Positions 12,540-23,900 of a DNA stretch of 64,000 nucleotides are shown here, piece after piece. Below the pieces are notes generated by a model. The model worked only from the letters and a program-made list of their open reading frames with translations. It did no database searches and had not been told where the DNA came from. Origin of the DNA: Kudoa neothunni (lineage: Eukaryota > Cnidaria); the NCBI GenBank assembly GCA_964304625.1, contig OZ199840.1, forward strand, positions 8,432,001-8,496,000, given 5' to 3'. The first letter of the stretch is position 1. Each line of letters begins with the position of its first letter. A program made the position numbers and the translations under genes.

Positions 12540-13480
12540 ATCATCCATATCTTGGTCACACGTATGAACTTTGGGCTGTTCGATCGATACATTGCGTTTT
12601 TTTTCTTACAATAACGTGTTACATGTAGAATTGGTTCAATAACAAGTGAAATGCTAAGAAAAGTAACAGGTTCCGTACCATTCGATTATGTACAATTAGC
12701 TTCAATTCCGCGATCTAAGAAATATTCATAGTAGTCTTGGTGGTTTTATCTCGTTAATTTCGGAATTGTCATTGGATAGCTCGACATTCGGTTCATTCTT
12801 ACTGATCGGGTAGCATTAACATTTCTGCTCATTTCAACCAATAATTTGCATGAGCTGAAAAAGGGTTAAAATAGGCATGGCATACCTCCATCCTTTGACT
12901 CGTCGATAAAATTTATCATGACACTTCCACCTTGGCCAAAATTCTTGGTGTATATTTCTGCCTTATCTGTATATGCATCGAAAATATAAATATTCCCATC
13001 ATAAGAAGCTAAACCGAAACGATCGGATTTTCTCCTCATATGCATACATTTTTCACGGATGATGACCAATATACGGGAGCATCTGTTCATTAACGGATAA
13101 GATGTTGTGAGAATACCTAAATTTATCGAGATTTTAGTCAATCTCCTAATCATTTATCTCGCCTTGAACAGCTTATCATCCTTATCAAGCTCAAAATTAT
13201 TATTAAAGTGAATGTACCCTTTTATCAATTAGAATAGTTTATAGTTAGTAGATTTCTTTACAATTTCAAACCCAGAATCCAACGAAGTTTCTCCATACAA
13301 ATGCTGCCGAGATAGTCGATTATATCTGGATAATAGTAAAATACCGATAAAAGATTTAAATTCTTTTATGGTTAAGTGAAAAGTTTAATTATTTTTTTGA
13401 CATTAATATTATTTCTTTAACAATATTTAAAACAAGCTTATCATTGAAAATTTTTTACAATTCTTCCTAAGATTCATACC
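12540..13480 (-). pseudogene. piggyBac transposase relic (PGBD3-like lineage)
   Basis: Read on the minus strand, blocks of the piggyBac DDE core appear in the right order. ELDKDDKLFKAR and a run around MIRRLTKISINL (about 13190-13115) come first. Next is SVNEQMLPYIGHH (about 13095-13058), which normally reads VDE.M.PY.G.H, so the first catalytic aspartate has become asparagine. IRSF/RFGLASYDGNIYIFDAY and FGQGGSVMINF follow, then a segment reading NGTEPVTFLS and, near 12550, a DDVD motif in the position of GGVD. Several stops and frameshifts interrupt it. The most intact piece is a 95-codon frame at 12866-13153. It is a different lineage from the element at 14653-16854, which has VDEQLYPFRGR. 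Termini were not found. Confidence 0.65.
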
Positions 13481-14253
13481 GATTCGTTGGGCCATCATAC
13501 ATAATGCCACATTTATTTCGAGTAACTGTCTGACAATCATTGGCAATTACAAATGGATTTTGATATTGGGATATTTTACACTACGTAGAACGACAATTAA
13601 TATTAATGGTTCATCTTTAATGTACGACAAAGTTTCTACTTCACCGCATGTTTCGGGATGGTTCCGATGCCAATGTTGTCATAATCTCATGAAACAAAGG
13701 AGTTTTCTTCATTAGTCAAAATACCAACATTACTTTAAGCCTCGAGATAACGTCAAAAACTCAACTGTGTTTAAAAAATCAACATTTTGTTCATCAACAC
13801 TATCATAATCAATTATGTTTTCGTATGTCGTTGTGAAGGTGTAAGCACTAGGTCAAATAACCGATTAATTGGAATTTAGCATGTCGGTGGGTTTTCCTTC
13901 CCTTTTCAGCATTGAACTATATTGCTTATTTTTCTTGCCTCCTGTAACGATTCGACCTATTTTGAAAAAATATTATTTAGCTAACTTTGTCAAATTATAA
14001 TTAAAGTTGAGAATTTTAAATTAGTTATTTCTACGAAAGTACTGTTCTATTACTAACCCAGTATATCATAATTAATATATAATCTCAAAAAGTGTAAATT
14101 CATAATTGAAATTTAATTTTTAATTAAATTTAAAATGAATTTGTTGTATTTTCGCGAAGAAACACTCAGTGTTAATAAATAATATAGGTAGGACTTTGTT
14201 CTTATAGTTATATTATAATAGCAATCGAAGCTTTGGCGATAACACTGACTGTT
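13481..14253. other. Unassigned stretch between two piggyBac relics
   Basis: Some minus-strand frames look coding-like (for example NPFVIANDC around 13550 and a DYDNIGIGT segment near 13690), but they are broken and I could not place them in a family. They may be the upstream part of the neighbouring piggyBac relic or another dead element. Confidence 0.35.
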
Positions 14254-14330
14254 GTAGTCTAGGGGATTTCCGCCCAATAATGTAGTGGGCTAGCGCGGAG
14301 CCCAGCCTCTGTTATTTGGGGGATTACTAC
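14254..14330. other. GC-rich extended hairpin, possible structured RNA or palindromic insertion
   Basis: In AT-rich surroundings this 77-base block folds as nested stems. The outer stem is GTAGT with ACTAC. The middle stem is CCCAATAA with TTATTTGGG, with one bulged T. The inner stem is GGGCT with AGCCC around the loop AGCGCGG. I cannot assign it to any known RNA family. It lies 319 bp outside the left end of the piggyBac element. Confidence 0.4.
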
Positions 14331-14652
14331 AGAATTACTACATGATATATTATGATGTAATACTCATTGACGAATTATTAAAATTCCTAGAGAGGTAACT
14401 AATGGGGCCGAAAAGGTAACGAAAACTCGGATTGGATTAAGGAAGGGTGTTATGTATTAAACTATCGACAGATATACACATAGACCGAGACTATTTTATA
14501 ATGTTGTTAATAATCTCTCAGAGTTTTAATCGATCTTTATAATTTTTTCTTTGTCACAATAATAAACAAACCTTGTTTGGTTCTTATAATTATTAAGGTA
14601 GAAACACCCGTACATTTAGGTGTAAAAACATATTTTATAATTTCAATTTTAA

Positions 14653-16854
14653 CCCGAAACGGCTAACCATGGAACTGTTACGTTAAGGCTAGCCATCGGA
14701 TTAAAATTTGGGATTAATGGTTTACAAAATAATCCGATTCATTCTAAATACTCTATGAAGTAGACGCAGAGAGAAATAAACAGCTCAGAAAAGCAATTAA
14801 TTTTTCGATTGACATTTTACACGTATAATGTTTTTGGTTGAATGCTTATTGCAAACATATTTGTCGCATGTTGTACAAGTTTGCTTACTTCTCCTGTCAA
14901 GAGCAAGGGGACAATATTTGCAACGTTTTCTCACACGTTGGTATACATCCTTTTTAGAGACCACCTCATTATTGAACCTGTATCCGATTACTTCTAATGA
15001 CCGTTTTACTGGGGGTTGGTGTGTAATCTTTAGATTAGTAAATCTTCTGTCCTGGTGCTGTTTAATTAGTTCCATGGATAATGTTATTAAAAATCTTGCC
15101 GATGAGTTGATTTATCTTTTTGTAAAGTACCCTGGATTTTTTTTGTTGAAAACCACAGATGCATTAAATGTGGCTACATCTAGGATTTGGGAAAATACAG
15201 CGCAAGGCCACCTTTTACATTTCCTCTTACAGATGTAAGTGGAAACGCATTGATCCATGGTGTCAACACCACACTTTTTGACGTTATAATCCAGTATCAT
15301 ATCTGGTTTGGATTTATAGCCATAACTTACGCTGCCATTGCGGTGCTCTGATGAAAGGACTATTACACACTTGTCCTTTTTGGGAACGTACGACATTAGC
15401 GTAAACTGTTTGTAAAATCCAAACATAGATGAATATAGTTATCTGCGCCTATTAGGTAGAAATTCTGACGCGATAAATGCTCGACATTTTCTTACAGTTC
15501 CTAGTATAGATGTGTCATTTTTGTGTAAATATTGGGCAAGTTTCCAAGTCGTGAAAAAGTTGTCACAAGTAATACTTCGACCACAGTTGAGCAAATGCTG
15601 AGTGAGATCAACGACTACTTTAAAACTTGTGTTTGCTTCATTTTGGTTGTTTACTTTACCCGCATATGGAATTGTGTTGGATACATATCGAGCTTCGCTG
15701 TCACAAACCAACCACCCGAAATTTTATACCATACTTACATGGCTTCTTAGGCATATAGACTAAAAACGATACTCTCCCTCGAAATGGATATAACTGTTCA
15801 TCTACAGTTAAGTTTACACCTGGTAAGTAACTTGTTCTGCAGATGTCTTTAAATTGATTAAAAATATCCCTTATAGATCTAAACTTGTCGGTCGAATTAT
15901 CAGAATTATTTTGATTCCAACACTCATCAAATCTTAATGAATTAGAGATCTGTTTAAATCTTTCAGGGGACATCGTGGCACGAAAAAATGGCCTTCCGTG
16001 TATTTCATGCCACAATATTTCGTTTCTTTCAAAGTTAGATTATAAGCGCCACCCAGAAGTAGCAGCCCAATAAACGCTTTGAACTCAATCAAGTCGATAG
16101 ATTTCCATTTTTCTGCTAAAACGTCGAAACCTTTTCTATTAGTGTATAAAATAATATCATCCATCATCCTTGAAGTAAAAAAAAGGGTGAAAGTGCTGAT
16201 TGGTGTTGTTGTGTCTATTGAATCGATTGGGGCATCTTTTTGAATATTAGCGCGTATTATATTGGTGGAGGGAGTTCTTCCAGATCTCGGTTGGAATGAC
16301 CAGATAATTGATTCGTCTTTCGAAGCAAAGTTATCTTTTAGCCCATTATTATTATTATTATTATCATTCTTGTGGAGAATATAAGACTAATCAGTTTACC
16401 TGATTTTGTCGTTGTCGTTATCGAATGCATCTTTATTAATCATATAAAATCTATTTATGTAAAAGTATTGTTTACCATTTATATTGTTTTCTTCTTCATA
16501 GCTATTCAGGTAAGATTCGTCTAAGTAATTTTCTAACTCAAGCGACACAATACTTTCATTATCCGATGAAAGAGAGTCACTCGGCGAATCAAAACTTGCC
16601 ATTCTAGCTTTGGAACACACCAGGGGGATTGATTGTTGTGCGTAACCAATATTAGTCAACTTAATATTAAGGCCAAGAGTTGAAGAAATGGATTAAAATA
16701 AGAAAAAAATTTTCCCCTAATTTTATAAGATGATAGGAATTGTTTTGCTTGTAATTTACGTGAAATTAGAACAAAAATCGCGCCTTTATTTTGATCTATG
16801 AATGAGATTTATACCCCTACTTAGATCGTGGATCCAATGGTTAGCCACAAAGGG
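14653..16854 (-). mobile_element. piggyBac-like element with TTAA flanks and 18-bp TIRs
   Basis: The left end is CCCGAAACGGCTAACCAT and the right end in reverse complement is CCCTTTGTGGCTAACCAT. Each is directly flanked by TTAA (14649-14652 and 16855-16858), the piggyBac target duplication. The element is 2202 bp and holds one transposase gene on the minus strand. An extra inverted GGCTAGCCAT motif lies at about 14687-14696. Both boundaries are intact, so non-autonomous mobilisation would have been structurally possible, although its own transposase is broken. Confidence 0.85.
14797..16659 (-). pseudogene. piggyBac transposase, decayed but with all three catalytic Asp codons
   Basis: The reading order on the minus strand is an acidic N-terminus (16659-16396), FIGLLLLGGAYNL (about 16070), MSPERFKQISNSLRFDE, VDEQLYPFRGRVSF (first Asp, about 15800), KPCKYGIKF, SITCDNFFTTWKLAQ (second Asp, about 15570), KCGVDTMDQ (third Asp, about 15265), and a C-terminal cysteine-rich domain CKYCPLALD...CTTCDKYVCNKHS (about 14930-14840). 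Damage visible: a frame change near 16000, a one-base shift near 15710, TAA stops near 15440 and 15113 that sit in frame with flanking similarity, and a gap between 16396 and 16167. It lies wholly within the TTAA-flanked element, so this is the element's own dead transposase. Confidence 0.85.
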
Positions 16855-16858
16855 TTAA

Positions 16859-17937
16859 TAATTAAAACTCATTTAATTGTGCGATATCATCACGTCTAAT
16901 TAATTTTTCAACTTTTGGTTTTCGGTACAATTGCAATGAGCAAAAAATATCAATTATTAATTATAAAAAAATTAAGTAATTTAATTTCAATATTTTCTCT
17001 TAATATGTTTAGGTAATGGTTTCCTAATTAAATTTCAATGTTATTAATTATACCTAATGATGAATAAAAGGCGTTATCAACTGTATTTTCATGTGAATAA
17101 TAATTTCATAAGAGAAAAAAATACACAAATTTATAATGAAATATTAACAAAATATGCAATGTGGTGTCTACTTTAAGTAAATTTCGTCTTATTGTCAGGT
17201 CTCAAAAAATGTGTCAAACTATTTTTTACTTAATTGATTATTTTTAGCCCATAAATAAAATGAATTAAAATTTTAATACATTTAGTATTGATATAAGGTA
17301 GAAATGTGATCGCCTTATAGCTTATGCATAACTTTAAGTTCGTTTGTCGAAAACAACGGATGAATGAAAAATATAACTAATTAAAATTAATTTTTTTATT
17401 TATAATTTTATATTTAGTTTTTAAAAATTAGTTAAATTATTTTAAATTTTCCGGATACATATAAATCTTTGGAAAATGTATGAATTATAGATAAATACAA
17501 CAAACCTGTATCGTTGATTGTTGATCGTTGAATAATATTGTGGCTATTGGATATACTTGGAAAATCTCTTTTAAAAGGCGTTATAACCGTTATTTTTCTA
17601 TTCTCGGCATGTGAAACGGAAAATATACACAATAACAATGTATATAAGTGTATGTATATACACTAGAATATTTTTTATGTATTTGGTGAAATAGCACCAA
17701 TCATTAATCAATCTAAAATGTTATGAATTTGTAAAACAAGTAATTTTAGAATTTTCAAAAATACAAAAGTCAGAAGCATGCTAAAGAAACTTAATCTCCA
17801 AAATTTTTGAAATATTTTACTATCGAATAGATACCAAAACAGAGATTGTAACAATGTATACACACGACACACCCAAATCAACCATTACGAATAAACCTCG
17901 CGTGTTTTCAAAAAGTAACAACATTATATTGGTTATT
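16859..17937. other. Gene-free AT-rich stretch upstream of secreted-protein copy B
   Basis: No exon or repeat boundary was recognised. The promoter of the gene starting at 17938 presumably lies at its right edge. Confidence 0.4.
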
Positions 17938-19518
17938 ATGATGATGTGGAAATTGTCTTTGATTTCAATTTTTGTGTTAATTGTCAGCTGGAGTAAACAA
18001 TTATACTCTAACCAAACTCAAAATCATAAACTTGATTAAGGTGGCCCTACAACTCAGAATGAATTCACCAAAGTTGCAATGCCTATTGTATAGTTAGAAT
18101 ATCAGAGCTTTATTGCGTTCTCATGCATCTTTACACTTTTAGAATCGATACGATCAAAGCAAGATTAAGAGAGTGAATAGAATGCTTTACTTTGACCTTG
18201 AATTTTTTGCTCATCGAGCTTTAGTATGCGATGACAATATACATAATTTGATATTAATATTGAAATAAGATTGACAAAGTTAAACAAAAGGGAAACAATC
18301 CAAATACATATTTCAATAGCATAGTAACTCTAGTGAAAAAAGTAGCTTCAACAACACGTTCAATTAATGAAGTTTAACCAAATGCATAAATAGACCTTTT
18401 CGTGGCATAACATGCAAGTGAATTCTCTAAAATTAGATCTCTGGAGAAGTGACCCTTTCACGGTGAACGCTGGAAATTGTTATTCATTGTTCAACACCTT
18501 CCAAAAATGGAGTGGACGTAATAGGAATGCCGATTCTAGTGTTTTTATTTACGTAAAACAACATCCCTCTGAATTAGCTAACACGTAAAAATTCTAGTGA
18601 ATTATTACGCACCTGCAGAAATAGGGGAGTTGATCGAATGGGAAAAGGCAGCAGAGCAAACATGTGCAGAGGAGCTGTTGCTGTTGTACAAGCTGGAACA
18701 AATGCAGCTTTCGACACAAAAGCTGTTGCTAGAAATACCGCTCACCAAATCGGTATTAACATGGGTCTCCAAAAAATACGTAAATTGTTTGTTGATTATT
18801 TTGATTAATATTTTGAAAAATAGCCACTTGTTGGCATCATTGCAAATGCGTTGAAACCTCAAATAGATGTGTTATGTATGGATACAACTTCAATTGGTAA
18901 CTTTAAATTATTCGCTATGTATCTGGGCATACTTATTATGAAATAAGGGATGGAGATGAGCCTATTCCTTTCGACACTTGTTCTATTGATAACATCAATA
19001 AGAAAGTTAACCAATTTCCTTGTCTGCTAAAATCATCGGTAATTCTGAAAACATATAAATACCATCGATATTCTAGCCTATTGTTGATTGGTGTCTCTCA
19101 TTTTTTAATCAAATATTAGGCTCCCCCCACTTCAAATAATAATCCAACGAATAATGGAGGTAGACCACCTTACAACAACAACAACCCGACGTATAATAAT
19201 GGACCTACCTATAACAATGGAGGCAGACCTCCCTACTTTAATTATCCAAACAACCGACCTCCATACTACAACTATCCCAACGGCAATAGGCCCACATTCA
19301 ATTATCCCCCTAATTATTATCCTAACACGCCCAATTTCAACAATCCTTGGAATAGGCGACCCCAGAGTTACTCAGGTGATGATGGAAGTGAAGAAGGTGG
19401 TCCAATGAATTCCTCAGACGATGACGATCAGTTTTACAACATTGAAAAGGATTCTAATCAAGATACTGAGGAGGGAATACCTGATGACATCATGAATGGA
19501 TTGGATGACGATGATTGA
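17938..19518 (+). CDS. Secreted Cys-containing, Asn/Pro-rich protein, copy B (novel family)
   Basis: Paralog of the gene at 9349-10864 with the same nine-exon plan: 17938-17992, 18041-18087, 18143-18223, 18270-18341, 18394-18552, 18598-18779, 18824-18896, 18948-19038, 19120-19518. It starts MMMWKLSLISIFVLIVSWS, a signal peptide. Conserved blocks are NRYDQSKIKRVNRMLYFD, SWHNMQVNSLKLD, GNCYSLFNTFQKW, LRTCRNRGVDRMGKGS, VVQAGTNAAFDTKAVARNT and the Cys block TCWHHCKCVE/NRCVMYGYNFNW. The tail is rich in Asn, Pro and Tyr (GRPPYNNNNP units), and unlike copy A ends in an acidic stretch (SSDDDDQ, GLDDDD). The fifth exon is 159 nt against 158 nt in copy A, which leaves the frame one base out at the next junction. 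Either copy B carries a frameshift in a T run near 18542, or its donor differs. Function is unknown; secretion is inferred from the signal peptide. Confidence 0.65.
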
Positions 19519-20922
19519 TTATTGAAAGATTGATAATCATTACTAGAGTATTTAAAAATGAATTATTACGTCTCAGAAAATTATTAATGATAAAGTAGAA
19601 ACTAAAATTATAAGCTAACGCTAATATATTAGGAGTATGCATAAGACCTTTGAATTTTTTCATAAATCCTATTTGCAACATTACGTGCTGATATTTTTTC
19701 AAATTTTTATCCCAGAATTCAGCTGTTATTTATATGATTATTAAAAAAAATATCTGAAAAATACGCAATGTTTCAATTAAAAGCTTGAATTTATTTATTT
19801 GATTCGAATAATTAAGTAGTGGTATTGACGTTAGGAGTTAAATATCCCTGATAAAGTATTAGGTTGGATTATTAATTATGAGCTTATTAATTGGCAAACC
19901 CTAAATAACATAATAATAATAATAATCATCATCATCATATGTAATAATAATCACAATTAATAATCTACGATGATAAAAATAACAATCGTCGTGATAATGA
20001 TCTTTCGAAATTGGAATCTATATTAAATTATTTTAACAAGTTAAATAATCATTTGACTGGATTTCATCGCTATTCATTAATCATTTTGTGGCCCCCTGTC
20101 GCCATTTGTTACAAATCATTATTAGAGAAAGTGTTAATGTATTATAATCATTTAATTAAAATAAGTTGATTTTTTATTTTTATTTTTTGTATTATTAGTT
20201 TTATGATCGAAATAAACAATCAAAAATAAACAGTAAAAAATTTTAAGAAGGTACTTATTATAGAATCGCCATAAATCAGTTATTCTACATGACTGTTAAA
20301 TATTCCAGTATTCATAGCCAAACATCGACTTTATTTCGACACTGACCCTACTAGACACATAACTAAACTCTATTTAAAGTAAAACATGGAATAATATTAT
20401 TATTATTATTAAATAATGCTAGAATAATAAGACTTAATTATTGAGAGGTGTAATGTCTTATAGCATCACATGACAAAACATTAGTATGAGATATTATCAT
20501 GATATTTCGATGGAAAACATTCTATTTAGTTAATATCAGTCGAAATGACCGTACTGTCCTATACAACACATAACTACAAACATACCATGGTACTATTTGT
20601 TTTTCCCAATGGAGTTTAAATATTAAAAATGTTATATTATTAGGAGTGGAATTAACAGTATATAACAACAAAAAAACAAGCGAATTTATTCGAACAAACC
20701 TATTTTCTCGTTAATAATAACTCAACTCTGAACCCCATTAACTATATATATGTATAAATAAACTAGTATCGTAGATGATCTGAAAATGATGTGATCTTAA
20801 CTAATGTGTTAAGAGGATTATTCACTACTACGACCACCTACTAATCGAGCTTATTGTGGGATATCAAAAGATCGGATCCGGATTGATTGATTGATAGTAC
20901 TATAATCTAAAGATTGATATTG
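19519..20922. other. Gene-free stretch with trinucleotide runs
   Basis: Contains short ATA/TCA trinucleotide runs (about 19910-19940 and 20395-20412). No exon was recognised. No ankyrin-repeat exon was seen here that could extend the gene starting at 20923. Confidence 0.5.
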
Positions 20923-23900
20923 ATGCCAGCAGATGATTTTGTAGAATATTTTGGGGGTGTATCAGTGAAGAATTTACAAGCCAAGATTTTAGCTGAAACT
21001 TCCCAAAATCAGGAGAAAAATTCAAATGAATCCAGTAATATATTCCAGGCGATATTTATCGCAAATTGATAAATTATCATTTAACTTTTGTATATGACAG
21101 ATCAGAAGCCTGCGAAATTCAACAACAAGTCTCGGTCGTTTGCGCCAAGAGCACCCAAATTGGTGAGACAGACCACTATCAATGATTTGAAAATGGTGGG
21201 CCATACTTTCGATATTGACGAAAGAAATATAAGCTTCAAAACAGCGGTAATAACAAAACGAATAATATCGGCCATTCTACCTTGATAATAAACTTTTTAG
21301 AGAAAACTAATCGAAAAAAGTATGGACCAATTGGATAGCCAGAATGAACTCACCAAAAGTCAAGATACAGAGGATGTTGAGATACATCCCCCATCACCTC
21401 CACCTCCACCTTTACCTACCAAAGTAGTTAAATCATCAAGTGTTGAAACCCCTCCAGTAACTGAAACCAACTGGAATAAGTCACAAACCACAGATCTCAA
21501 CCTTATTAACACTCCTCCATCTCCTAGCATGGGTTCAGTTAGTAGCCTGTTGATTAATGATGATATCGCCGACTTTTCAAGTATCTCCCAAGAATTAAAT
21601 CAAATTAGTTGTCCCATCGAAGAATTCCTGGAATCGATTGGCCACAAAAATCTGTACCAAAAGTTCCTCCAATATGGATACGACAACCTGTTATTTATAG
21701 TAGGATTTTTCTGTGTGTAGTATATATGTGAATTATCAACCACTAGAGAAATATTGTTGACATGGATGATTTGGAAACACTTAATATAAGAAACACAACG
21801 TAATATTTTGTCTTATGGGTGGAATCAAATTTTAGCCATGAGCATTAATCACGTCCATTCACTCTATTTAGGGAATTTTATCAACAAGCCGAAACTATGC
21901 TGCCATCTGCAAATGATTTCCAACTTAAGAATATAAAAACTTTAGATGATTTACTTGGTGAGCTGAATCTATTAAGATATAGAAATAGACTCGAAAAATT
22001 CAACATTCAAAATATTTACGACGACGATATGGAGCCAGAGTTGGTGGACGCCTTCGAGGAACTACCAACCGGATACTGGAAGCGAATTCTTTTCTATCTT
22101 AATATCATTGTGAACAATCTTAAAGTAACAATCATCTCCATCATCAATAACTCGATTCAATAATAGAATGAGGCTGTAAATAACAAATCTGCCACACGGT
22201 CCGAGACTGTTGACATGTTTAATGTAGCGTCACCTGCCGAGGTAATGTTTTCCCATTAGCTAATCCGGCTTATCAGTTCAAAATTTAACCTATTCAGGAT
22301 GTATTTTGTTTGAATAACTAAATGTATGCGCTGTCCTATATTTAGAAATATACTTCAACGAAAAGGACTGTTATCCAATTTTTTCCTCAAGCAAGTTCTT
22401 GTGTAGTTAATCTAAAGTTATTATTATAAAATTTGTTTTAAAAGATAAATTTTTATACAATTACTGGAAAGTTAGTTAAATTCTTTAGTATGTATACACT
22501 GAGAGCTCCAAAGCCTTATTTTGACTAAACTATCTACAAAATTAAACTTTATTCAAAGGCGATAATTGAACTAAATTTCCGATAAATATCTTAGATGTTT
22601 GCTCTGTGTCTTAACTAGATTTTACAATACTCCCTTGATCGACTTGAAGTTGTTAAGGCGTTAATGATATTCATCAAGCTTCGATGGGGAGAATATTGGA
22701 TCAAAATTTACCCATCAAATTTATAGGTTCAAATAACGAGTTTTCGGATGTCTACATTTAAAAAAAACAAATTAAGACATGTTTTAAATAATTTAAATTA
22801 ATTAATGGGTTTAGAATAATTTTTTGGAACTCATGAGTTCTTGATAGCTCAAAATGTTATTTCCTAACCTCTCGGCTGGATATTTAATCTCATACAGCTA
22901 AAAAAAATAGCAGTTGCCTTATACAGTCGAACCTCGCATATCCGGAAGATATTTTATATTTTCTTGAAATTTCGTGTCACTAAATGTTTGATTAACTGGA
23001 ACCGGGACAACTATTTAATCATAATTCCGGATAAAAGTATCAGCCCATCACCATATGACATATACGAGGTAGAATGTATATAAATGAGATATCAAAACAG
23101 GAATATTTCTAGGTTAATTATTTGTAAATTTTCCTTTTAAAACGTAAGTTAACCCTCTAACGATTATAAATCCGACTTACCTACAACGATCATTTGGGGT
23201 AGAATCGACCCCACATTTTTATTTTATTTATCTTTAAAAAAATTATTTATTTCTACTCATAATTCATCGTAATATATGCCATACAAGATTTTTATTAAAA
23301 TATATTTTTCCATAGTTGAAAAATATTTATATATGTACATATTTGTAAGGTTCTTTTTAACCTTCCGAGTGCCTGAAAATCGACTTTACACATTCCTTCT
23401 TTTGAGGTCCTAGGTATTGTAAACGCAAGAGAGAGACACCACAAAGCAACAATAACAACAATAATAATAATTGCGCCCCCTAGCTAATGGTTTGTTAATC
23501 TCCTGTATTAATCTACCAACATAACATCTCTTCATTCCCGGGTTTATTTAGGAGTAAAACAAGTCAAACCAACCTGGTTTCTTTACTTGTCTTGTAGATC
23601 TTCTCAATGTTGGTTCATTTACATCTTCGCTATCAGATGATACACTATCGTCACTAAGATTAGGGTTTTCTACCTCCTCGGTCGTAGAATCTATAATTGG
23701 TTCCTCAGTATTGGCCACTGGCATTTGTTGTTGTTGTATATCTTCTTCTACAGAGTTTGCATCGATCTCATCAGTTGGTTCAATGTATGGAATCATTATC
23801 AAATGGTCAATATGCCTTTTTAATTCTCGTCCGTTGGATAACACCAAATATGTAAGGGGTGCAACCGCTTTAAGAACTTAACCCTTAATCCATTTTGGGC

